A stretch of 64,000 nt of DNA, taken from Rhodocollybia butyracea. Lineage: Eukaryota > Basidiomycota > Agaricomycetes > Agaricales > Omphalotaceae. Below the pieces are notes generated by a model. The model ran no database searches. It worked only from the letters and a program-made list of their open reading frames with translations, and was not told where the DNA came from. The translations under genes were made by a program, and so were the position numbers. Shown in pieces: positions 47,508 through 58,495 of this stretch; the stretch's first letter is position 1; every line of letters begins with the position of its first letter. The DNA lies in NCBI GenBank assembly GCA_015501585.1, contig JADNRY010000146.1:95087-159086 (forward strand). The letters run 5' to 3'.

Positions 47508-48803
47508 TGCAGGCTCAACTCGGAACTCCAAGGAAGTTTTGTGAGAAGCTCATGAGAAGTGAATTACATCAGATGCTATCAAAGCTATCCACTTCATAGA
47601 ACAGAAAGATATGATGGACCCCTGTGACAAATATGCTTATCCATCTGTTTTGCTCACATTACATAGATTTAAATCACCCAGTTTGATCATGTCATATGGT
47701 CCATCATCCATGCCACCAAAATTGGACAAATTATACCACCTTGACAGGGCGATTGCATGGAGAGACATTTGTACGGCCTATTCCATTTATAATTACTGCT
47801 CATGGGTTCGATGGCCACTAACGGCTGTCATCAAGCATGTTTCCACACTAGATGTTCATGGCTCCACAAAACTGCAACGTTTTACAGCCTTGTTTACAGC
47901 ACTTTAAATTTTTACAACCCCTTCAGTGGTTAGAACTCTGCACCAAAACCATATTTACGGAAGATAGGGATGGTTTGTAGAGTTACGGGAATGTACCGTA
48001 TAATGCCCCTCAAGGTTTTTGATATGGTACGTACTACGGCCCCTTATGGTATGGTAGTGTCATTTGCAAATTGCAATATGAATTTGCATATCAATAGACT
48101 CAAGAGACATCACTCATCTGCAAAACATGGAACAAACTATAGCAGCCTCCCTGAGTGCTACAGAGCGCTCTGGAGCTCATACCCTTGCTATGGACAGCTT
48201 TGGACTGAATAGTGGCAACTGAATCGAGTTGCTCCGATCAAAACCCAGGTTTTGCAGATGGCCTTCTGGTTTTCCTACGAGTTGATAAAAGCACACTGAC
48301 CTTTATCAGGGGCTGCCAGTTGATCTGAGGGTGAGCTAATTTCTTTAGACCTCACCAGGGTCCTACCCTATCCTGGTACAAGATCTCTCTGCCTGGACCT
48401 CCTTGCATTTTTGTGTTGTATCTACCATCAGAAGAAAGACTTATTTAGGGATACTTATTTGTACAGCTCAGAGAAACCCTATAAGGCGGTGTGAGCTATG
48501 CAGCGTAGATCTCTTTTGTTACAATTTATATGTATGGCCTTGTCAAGGTCTTGTGCAACAGGCACAGATAAGCAGTGCAACACTGAAACATAACATACTG
48601 ATTCTAAGTATATGGGAATCAAGGCCGAAAGCTCACCATCTGCTCATTCATCTGATATGTTGCCTAACTTAGGTGGATCACCATCCACTACATATGAATC
48701 ATGTCCCATGCACCAGAATCTCATTGGCACAGTACTTTTAGAGACGCTTGACGCAAAAGTTATAAATCAACATCCTCTTGTACTTTGACTCGCCCATATC
48801 ATC
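47508..48803. other. Intergenic, no supported gene
   Basis: Frames such as 47611-47907 (+) show no known motif. At 47976-48045 the words ttacgg, taccgtataatg, ggtacgtactacgg and ccttatggtatgg recall the subterminal words of the neighbouring hAT element. A TATAAAT at 48759-48765 may serve the MFS gene. Confidence 0.4.
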
Positions 48804-51051
48804 ATGTCAGCGTCGAAAGCTTACAAAGAGCTTGATTTGTCTGAGTCTCACTCCATCGAAAGCTCTAGAGGCAACAAAGATTGTTATTTCTGGCTGATAT
48901 TTGCTGCCTTATGTCTTGCACTCTTTCTCTCCGCGTTGGAGCTCACTGCAGTCTCCACTGCTCTTCCGGTGATTGTTAATGATCTAAAGGGCTTGCAGTT
49001 CTCTTGGGTGGGAACGGCTTATGCTCTTGCGTCAACAGCTTTCCTTCCTATGTCGGGGGGGATAGCAGAGGTACTATGAATACAAACTATTTGCTTAATA
49101 TATTGATGGTCTTGTTTTCAGATATTTGGAAGGCGTATTGCAATTGTGATAGCCTTGATAACTTTCATGATTGGAAGTGCATTATGCGGCTCAGCCCAAA
49201 CTATGAATTGGCTGATAGCAGCTCGAGGTAAGCTACGTGTATCCCCTTGAGACACATGGAGAACTAGCGGCTTATTTTATCCAATTATGCTAGTGGTTCA
49301 AGGAATGGGCGGTGGTGGCATTTTATCAATTTCGAGCATTATTGTATCGGACTTGGTTCCGTTAGCAGAGCGAGGGCTCTACAATAGCTTAATTGGATTG
49401 TAAGACTAACTTGTGTCATAGGAGTGGGCAATTCATAACTATCCTGAGTAGAACCTGGGCCATTGCATGTGCATTTGGGCCTCTAATCGGTGGAGTCCTG
49501 GCTGAACACGGACAATGGCGGTGGCTATTCTGTCAGAGATTGTCACTGACTTGAAGATACCTTTCACTTACTGCAGATTCTATACAGATCTCAATCTGCC
49601 AATCGGAGGTTGTGCACTACTATCAGTATATCTATTTCTGAAACTTCCCACCCCACCTGGAAGAGTGATTGACAAATTACAACATATGGACTGGCTGTAA
49701 GCACTACTCGATGAAACTATGGAATTTTGATATTAATAGTCCTTTGTTCTAGTGGTAACTTCATTATAATCTCAAGTACAACTAGTGTGGTGATTGGACT
49801 CACCTGGGGAGGAGTACAATTCAGCTGGTCCTCATCCAAAGTCCTGGTACCCCTGATCCTTGGCCTCTCTGGAATCTGTGTATTTTTTATATATGAGTTT
49901 AGGTATGCCAAAAATCCAATCGTAAGTCTACCTATGATTTGATGAGTCTTATTGTTCAAACGGTCCCGTTCCTAGGTTCCATATACAATTATCTCAAACC
50001 GTACAAGTTGTAGCGGGTAAGTTACACACACTTTCGATAACAAATGTTTTTAATTAGGTCAACAGATACATTCAAACATTCATCACCCCAATTCCAGTTT
50101 TGGCAATGGCATGTATGTTGTGGTTTTTGAGCAAAGGATGTAAGGTATCCTAACTACATGCTGCATTAGATTATCTTCCAGTTTACTATCAGGCATGCAA
50201 AGAGGCCACTGCTCTTCGATCTGGTATTCTATTGCTTGGATTAGCCGTAATGATAGGTGTGTGGTATCCTGTGTTTTATGATAGACCCAAATTTAGTAAT
50301 TACACCACTTTTGTAGGGCCAGCAGTGATAGTAGGCGGGATTAGTGTCAAAGTCACGCAGAAATACAGACCGCAACTATGGATTGCATGGGGGCTTGTCA
50401 TGGTTGGCACTGGTGCTCTCACAACTACCCAAGCAGATAGCCCGACCGCTCTAGTGGTGGGCATTCCAGTCATTGCAGGAGCTGGGGCAGGTGTGCTGTA
50501 TGGTACAGTAACTGAAAAAACAATGTCATCCTGAGCCCTAATTACTCTTTTACTATAGCGGTAACCTGTTTTCCTGTGCTTGCGCCTCTTCCGGTAACTA
50601 GTAATGCACATGCCATTGCATTCTTTGCATTCTGCCGTGCTTTTGCAGGGGTAAGTTTGTTTCCACACCCCCGATCTCTCTATGTCTAATATTCACTGGA
50701 TATTCATCTTATTCTTAGGTTTGGGGCGTAGCTATTGGAGCAGCCATTCTCCAGAATGAGCTTCAAGAGCGGCTTCCATCCGCTTTCCTTGATTCAATTC
50801 CCAAAGGGAATGTGGAATTGGCATATTCCATTATTGTAACCATAAAGGATATCCCACAGCCAATGCGGTCTCAGGTGCAAATGGCTTTTGCCGCAGCTAT
50901 AGCTGTCATTTGGAAGGCATTACTTGGGATTCTGGCAATTGGAGTCATGGCATCTACTATGATGGAAGGTTTAGCCCTCCAGTCTCAAACAGATGACAAA
51001 TGGACAGGAACTGGTGACAAATGGGCAGCAACGGGCAAGATAAATGTTTGA
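48804..51051 (+). CDS. MFS exporter, DHA2 (14-helix) type
   Basis: A proton-linked drug or toxin exporter of the plasma membrane, split into about eleven exons. An acidic, Ser-rich N-tail precedes helix 1 (WLIFAALCLALFLSALELTA) and motif D1-like VSTALPVIVNDL. The loop motif reads GGIAEIFGRR, across the first intron. VQGMGGGGILSISSIIVSDL, then AIACAFGPLIGGVLAEHGQW (motif C, antiporter) and LFYLNLPIGG follow, all typical of DHA2. The second half has SVVIGLTWGGVQFSWSS, ATALRSGILLLGLAVMIGPA (after removing the intron 50257-50316), VGGISVKVTQKYRPQLWIAW and CFPVLAPLPVTSNAHAIAFF. The joins I checked keep frame and need no correction. It lies between two peroxygenase copies. Substrate unknown. Confidence 0.93.
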
Positions 51052-52150
51052 CTAACTATGAACAGCTACACTTGGATCAATACGACTCATCTATGGAATG
51101 CTTTTGCAAAGTTGTAGCGAGTGGTATCTGAGCTGATTAGTAGTTGTGTTATTTACTTCACTTCCCAGCTACCCACCTATGATCTACCTGCCCTATGCTA
51201 TTACTTCTTATCGTCCGTCATCATATCTATGAACATTACCCACAATATTCATTTCAATTATTACTAGCTACTCTCACTCTGGATATGTATGTATCATGCT
51301 TTGTATTTACTTGTGCAAAATTTAAAATCAAGTTGTAAACTTGTATCTTGATTCTTCCCCCACATTGCTCCCATGGACTGGAGGATACAGTAAACTTGTT
51401 TATCTCCGCTATGATTAAAAAACATAGTTCCGGGTAAAGACTGGTGATGTCGCGACCCACAGGTTCTTTTTCGTCGTCCACTGCCGCACAACTTGAAGGA
51501 CCAGCTAAGGGAGGTAGGCGCCGGATTCCTTCGAGTGGTCATAAAAACATTTATTCCCTCAGGGTGATTGAAAGCCCTAGCTGTATAGACACTGCTTGCG
51601 AGGAGCTAGTGGTAGCTAGCATGCACCTGTGTCTTAGAACTACCAGGACTTATATTACGGCAGAGAGCAGATGTACTAAAGACCACTCCATCAGACTGAG
51701 TGGCTTGTTACCCTTTGTTGTGAGACCAGCGATTCGAAAAACACCTCGGGATCCTGGTAGACCTGGCAGTTCCCGGTCAACGGAGGTGGCCAGTGTCTTA
51801 TTAATGATCATCATTTGCTCCTCCAGCACACTTTGACCCGTGATAAACGATAGCGGGCGCCTTAGACGCGCAGATGAAACATTAAGTCCCAACAAAGTTT
51901 GTAAACATCCCCAGTAACCTGTGACTTACGAAGTGGTCCGACGGGCACGGTATATAGCCGAGTAGGCGATCATCGACCACAGAATATTATTGTGTAGACT
52001 GCGAGCTGCAGAAAAAAGAGCTTCATATACATAATCAAGGGTGCAGCCAGCTAAGGATATAGAACTTGGAGGAAGTAAAAGCACAGGTATCTAATAGTTG
52101 GATACGTGTTCATTAAGGTAGAAGGAAAAAGTATATTGGACAGCCGGTCT
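51052..52150. other. Intergenic between the 3' ends of MFS and peroxygenase copy 2
   Basis: The plus-strand frame 51444-51836 (130 codons) has no known motif and probably is not a gene. Nothing else is supported. Confidence 0.4.
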
Positions 52151-53218
52151 CTAGATGGGAACGCCGGCACCGGAAACAACAGGTACAAGAGATATATCAC
52201 CTTCAGGCTGGAGTCTGATCCAAGGACAAACAATGGGACCAGAAGGGGCCCAGTTAGTTGCTGCCTTAATCTTCGCAACGAGAGCCGGAAAGTTGTCCTC
52301 CGTAATAGGCACATCTGAGGGGCGCCATCCTTCAGCAATAGGTAGTCGCTCCTCCTCAAAGAGTATCTGCACGTAGCTGCAAACACGGGGTGATTATTAT
52401 TCACAATTAAAGCATGCAAGGGATAGCCACTTACTTCTTGGGTGCGACACCAGTTGTGATATTCCCTATGAGACCAAGGTAGAATCCCGATTCGGTGAGT
52501 CGAATAGTAAATTCCTTCTCTGTATTAGTAAGGTTGGGGTTGACGATGGTGTCCTCCGCCATACGCTGCTCCAAGACCCATGCTGCGGAGGTGATATTGT
52601 AGTAATCCACGCCAGGATTCGAGTTTTTGAGGGTTTGAAACACGGTCTCGTTGAAGTGGATATTATCACCAATAGCGATATCATTTCTCGAAAAGGAGGC
52701 GTCGTGTTCGAGAACGCCGTGACTAAAGCACCGCATGCACAAGCGAGTTAATATTGTTCCAGAATCAACGTTTCTTGGGAATACGTACAGTGCGAGCTCT
52801 TCCAGGGCAAAATTATCCGTATTGTCGGTAGCAAGAAGCGCCATTTTGATTACACTACGCAAAAGAAGTATGGGCTGGAAATTAAATCCCTCTGAAAAGA
52901 TGGAGATCAGTGTTTGTTACAGAACTCAGGAACGGGTTCCGTACGGAGGACAGCATCCAGTACGATGGGAATAGTAATGTTGCTCCCATTTCTGGGCAAG
53001 AATCCGTGGTTGGCTAAGCTGGAGAAAAGTCCGCTATTAGATACACCTACATCGAGGATAAGGAAATTTACATACGAGTTCATCCCAGGGCATGGGCCTC
53101 GAGAATCATGAGGCCCAGGTGCTTGCCATTGGTGTTTGCTCCAATCAACCTGAGGAGACGACCCACTGACTCCAATGGAGACTGCGAGGAGCGTGATGAG
53201 AGAAATGAAATGCTTCAT
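52151..53218 (-). CDS. Short unspecific peroxygenase (heme-thiolate peroxidase), copy 2
   Basis: Five exons, 53218-53076, 53018-52945, 52891-52789, 52722-52435 and 52376-52151, close exactly at 277 residues. It has a signal peptide MKHFISLITLLAVSIGVSG, the heme-Cys motif DSRGPCPGMN, LANHGFLPRNGSNITIPIVL, the acid-base motif HGVLEHDASFSRND, SNPGVDYYNITSAAWVLEQR, GFYLGLIGNITTGVAPKK, and ILFEEERLPIAEGWRPSDVP near the end. PCP plus EHD marks the short peroxygenase subfamily, secreted enzymes that insert peroxide oxygen into C-H bonds or aromatic rings. It is a close paralogue of copy 1 at 43090, in the opposite direction and about 8 kb away. No defect is visible. Confidence 0.94.
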
Positions 53219-53277
53219 GAGGTGAACACTGAAATGAAGTGAAGACAATGTCTACTTGCTCAGTAGAGTCTAGTCCA

Positions 53278-53284
53278 TTTTATA
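53278..53284 (-). promoter_or_regulatory. TATA box of peroxygenase copy 2
   Basis: TATAAAA on the minus strand, within ggtataaaatgg, 60 bp upstream of the ATG at 53218, matching the element of copy 1. Confidence 0.6.
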
Positions 53285-56200
53285 CCACCTATCGGCCACT
53301 TTAGACGTCCACCATCTTGAAGAGTGGGCCTTGTCACTGACACTCGGTCCTGTGGTGTTAACTTTGGCATTATTGTTTATGAGCTTACCGCAGTAAATGT
53401 GCCAAATTCAGGATCTGGACTATTCAATTCCTTCCCTCATTCCGGGAAGAGATAGGCAGTTTGACAGACATACTTTGTCCATCTACTATCTCTGTAGGTA
53501 ATTATTTGCTCGACTGAAACTGTTGAATAGCAGCATAGAAGTCAGACGTGACTATACGAAATACATAGTAATAATTGAAGTATGTATGAGCAAGGGGAAG
53601 TGCAGGCAAAATCAAGGTCCCAGGGCATGGATTGAGCAGAATGGATGAAGAGGAGTATCCCTCTGACCTCGATAAAGGACGTTGATGAACGCTGGGCGCT
53701 GAGCGACCCTTGACGTAGATCAATCAGGAAGATGTACGGATATCAGCGGCGCTATGTAAATGTTTACATCGATATGGGATGACCAGAACTTAACAACGAA
53801 AGTGAGTCAGTTAAGCGAAGAAGTCGAATCAAGGAGGGACTCAATCTCAAAAGAACATCGGGCGAAAAATTTACCGAAATCATGTCCGTATTTAGTTTAT
53901 CTTTTCTATCTGATATTAAAGAATTTCCACCCAAAAATTTGATCTCGTTATCATTTGACCAATGCATGTGCACGGATATTCATCCAAGCCATTCGCGCCG
54001 CTATCCTAAGATACCTACAGTCGACTGTAGACGCCGTACGAAAAGGATGTCGGTAGCGAAAATCAGTGCTAAAAATAACCCAAAATAAATAGCAGGCACC
54101 TGGTCCTGAAGATTGACATTTGATGCGAGCAGTCCTGACGCCACAGTAGCCAGGATCTGAAGAATAAGCCAGAGACGTACTCTGCTTGGTCCGTGTTACG
54201 TGAATGAGCATCAATTAGTCGCAGGAGTATGGAGGTGCATGTATTTGCAATGTATCTGCCATTCCCCCAAACCTAGTAGGCTCACTGGCAGAGGGAGCAA
54301 TGGCGTTCAACGGTATTTAGAGACAATAGTAAAGAACTGATAAGCAGATATGTCTTGTGACTTGACCACATCTACGCCCGGTCCGATTCCATCTATCAGT
54401 GTTGTGGCGTCAAAACTTAGGTCACCAGTCGGGGTAGACCGAGGGGATGTCCGAGGAAGCTGCTTGGAGATGCAAAATAGTTTTACTGGTGCTTAATGAG
54501 GCGGTGTATCGCCTGGTGCCAATTAAAACCTTGTTAAAACCTGCTTGGCCACCAACACCCAGCTTGGAAGACCACAGCAGCAGAGCGCGAATCCAGTGAA
54601 ATATTTAAGTTTGAAAGATCCGGAAACGCTGTAAAATGGTCACTGAGGTCGTAAATGTTCTGTCGAAGATTGACTCTTTACCCTGGAACCAACGTTGGTC
54701 GGGTATTTTTTCGGTATGCTTGCAATGGACTGTCATTATTGTCTGACAGAGATGTAAAATACCCGTCTAATGATCACTTCTTCGCACAGACTGTCAACTA
54801 CAACTGGGTCAACGCTATCTGATAAGTACACGAGAGATAAAATAATTATGATTCATTCCAAGCTGTATTCAACAAGAATGTACAGTCTGTTGTTTGGGAA
54901 TCGCCAAGTCGTCACTAAAACAGGATATATGCCTGTAGTAAGGTCCAGAGCGTCCTCTAACATCGACATGATGATCGCGGCTATTTGTTAGATATTGAAC
55001 CGATGCCCGAGCTTCTTATTCGCCCGCACTCAGTATTTCTATATCGCAGATGTTCTCGACTTTACTACAAATCAATATCCACAAACAGGCACACATGGTA
55101 GGTCGAGACCTGGCGAAAGCAACGACCTGTTGAAAGCAACACCCTGTCATCGCAAAGCGGAAATCGAGTTCCTGAGGTAGAATCCGGAGAAGAGGGAATC
55201 AATAGGATAAGAAACAACGAGGCTGTAGAAAATGGAGAGGACGGCGCGCGCACCCTTTTCGTTGCATATGACAGTATTTTTCGTGAAATATTGTGTACCT
55301 TATGTGATAGGTGTTCATGACCGATGTTACTTCCGATATGTCGTTCTCTCGTACAGGTGTCCTCCGTAAGTGTCTGCACACCTACCTTCCGTTGATGCCT
55401 CCAAAGCCCAGTAAGACTAATGGGTTCTTAATAGTAATACCTCCTAAAGCTGGACAACCAAAATTTGAAGTGACTGCTGCTTCTACTATTGAGTGAGTTG
55501 CTATTGAGCCGTCCGTCGGTGTCAAGTACACGTACTTATTGATGTTATACTTCGGATGGGTAACGCCCCTCGAACCCGATGGGTATGGCTGAGTGAGGAC
55601 ACTGCTCAATGTTGAGGCGAGTGATGAATAACCGGATCTGTAACTTAGATGCATACAAAATCAAGTCGCAGTTTGGTCGCAGTTATTGATTGACTTCTAT
55701 TGATTGACTAAGTGTGCTTGGCGCCAAGCACTTACTCGTCGCAATCTGACCATTGCCCTCTGACATCCAATTCCAGCTGAGAGAATGATAAGTTAATTAT
55801 ACAAGGGAAATACAAGGAAAATAAAAATGATGCACTCTCATCTGGAGAACGATCTAAAACGGTCAGGCAAACGTCGTTCCCTTCCACGTAATACTCAATC
55901 CAGTACTCAATCTCGTTCTCGGCACTTTGACAATCAGACTGACATTGAAAATGTTTGCAGGGATGGATCAGGGCGGATCTTGGGAGAAACCTCAGTGCTC
56001 CTGAGTGGTATTACAAGGTATTAGATTGTAATTACTCCACTCGAGTAGCTGTTGGAAAGCACCGAATTAATAATGCTCTCAACAGCCGTTCCACCCCCAT
56101 TCGGTATTGAAGACAAAAGCTCGAGTCTTAACTTGGACAGTGGACAAACGGTGGACTAAGTGGGGGCGCTGCTAAATTGAATTTATAATCTTCCCGCAGT

Positions 56201-58495
56201 GAAGGAAATTACAAGTCGAGACTCTGATGAATGGAGCTATCGGAAACTCCTCAAGAGTATCTTTACTTCACCGAGGTTTGCGAGGTCGTTAGTTTGTGGA
56301 GCAATTTCCGCAGTGGTGGGATCGGTTTGGTAGTAGATTGTTGCTTTCCGTATACCTATATTGCTGAATAGTTCCATGGAGGAGCAGTCTCTGTCGATGA
56401 TATTATCGCTTGGTAGAATTTTGGAGAAAACATAATGCATCATATCTCTTTGTTGCTTCAGTTTCCTTTTCTCACAAGCTAGGAATAGGACTGTACCGTG
56501 CTATGCTACCTCGGAGGACCCCTAGCTCGGACCCGCTGGCACCATCGGTCGCGGCGATAGGATGATCGGTGGTGTCAAGGATCCAAGGGAGATGAGTGGA
56601 TTGGATTGTGCGCAATCGATATCAGTGATACGATTGAGTTTGAAGCTGGGGTCATATAGACTATCTTTGATATCTCGTCGTGGTTCTCACGCTTACATTG
56701 GCGCACATTGGCGTCTATGCCTTCCGTTGATTCCAACACTCATCTGAACAAATGCACGAAAAGGTTTATACTTCAGCGCTTCAGCAGCACGGAATAAGGC
56801 GGAATTAATAAGGATAGAATGTGGATGGATAGGAGAGTTAAATACTTAAACGTGCGTCATACTTGGTAGACTCGCATTTCCACTGACGTGGCCCTTAGCC
56901 TCATCCATACTTTCGATCTCAAGACCTGGCCCCACTTCTTGAACAAAACCTTTGGACATTCGCCCATCTCTATAACAATTACATGACGATAGTGGATTTC
57001 GTATGCACCTGACGACCACCTACCCTTCCGACTTACTCAAGAACGACGTTATTCTTGCGTTATTCTCGAAAGTTCCCTCCATTCTGATCCCTACATTATG
57101 TTTCTACTGCTTCTCCGCTCATCTACTTTCCTTCTCCGTCCACATCCAGGGCACAGGCACCCCACAATCTTATAGAGCCAAGTTCATATCTCGAAGAAAA
57201 CACCTAGCGTGGATTCTCATACAATCACGATCCAGGGGGATAACAAGGTTATAACTGCCATGAAAATACAATATCGAATTACTGCTGTCTGTACGCCTCC
57301 AAGTGCTGGACTCAAGTATAGCTCGCTACACACCGCATCGCTGCTCGCCAGACCTGCGAGGTCGAAGAGGATAATTTCTCAATGCTTTCCTTCATACCTC
57401 CGTCCCGCCCCCTCAAGTGTTCAAACGTTCAACGTTCAACGTCAACTAGAGATTGCAAGCGAAGACTGGCCTTTGGCAGCGCATCTCTATGGGGGCATGG
57501 AAAGTGAGCCTGTTCTTCGTTCCGATCTTGACTGGATCTTTGCGGCGGTGAAACTCTAAGCGCACAGGTGGTGCAGTCGACAATTTTGCGCTAAACATTT
57601 TTTGTTTTTGTACTTGTACCTATATGGTATCATTCTTCCCCCTCCTTCGTGTCTGTGACCGACGTTGCGAGAAGACCACATAAATGTTGAAGTAAAAGTC
57701 AAATGTGGCCCAGTACAGGGAGCAAATTGACGGAGGCTGCACTGCATGTATCGTTTGAGCCTTTTATCTTCCATCCTCCCCTTTACTAACCAACTTTCGG
57801 ATTCATCTTTCTCTGCGATGTTTTTACAGCTTGTACTCGACCTCCTGGAAGAACCAAACTGACGACAACAACGAGTTCCTCGGCCCAAAAGCTGGCGCCG
57901 AAGATAGTACGGGCTATTGGAGCAACACTGGTGTTTTCGCCGATACCCCTTCCTTATCGGAAAACACGTTCAAACAGATCAAGATATATATCTCCGACCA
58001 GCTCGTATGGAGAACACGCAGCCCGCCGACCATAATCTCCAAAATGATTCGTATCGTGTTGCTCGGAAATATGCCACGCTCCCAGCCGCTAAACCCGAGT
58101 TGATTGGATTGGCTATCTCAACAACGGGCGCACTCATGTTCAGATGTTATATTCGGGAGGACGGAAGGCTCACTCAAGGACCGAGCGGAACTACTGATTG
58201 ATCTTCCGGTCCGGTGATATTACCTGATATTATCTGGAATAATTATGCAGAGTGGCGCCTGTTGTACTACCAAATTTGGTGCTCCCTCCATACGCACTTT
58301 TCAGAACATTAATCCGCATCCGTGTACCCGTCGACCTCTGGGTTTCAGAAACTCTCGATGGCTCGGAGGTTTATGATCGGCGGGAACGCCATTTGGAGCG
58401 CATTCGTAGTCGCCTATACTTAAGGCTTGGATGGTTCCAACACGAGAAACTCCTCATCGACAATCATCACATCGACTCTCATTATTTACCACATA
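53285..58495. other. Long stretch without a supported gene
   Basis: Many short frames, none with a recognised family. The best candidate is plus strand 57831-58201, where two overlapping frames look mildly protein-like (GVFADTPSLSENTFKQIKIY; PAAKPELIGLAISTTGALMF) but would need a one-base shift to join, and no domain is recognised. Frames at 57003-57559 (+) are also unassigned. Confidence 0.35.

Noticed and set aside
51444..51836. Plus-strand frame of 130 codons between MFS and peroxygenase copy 2
   Set aside because: It shows no known motif and is overlapped by equally long minus-strand frames; treated as chance.
57003..57559. Plus-strand frames as a possible gene upstream of the P450
   Set aside because: No family motif and no convincing splice join between them; not enough to call a gene.
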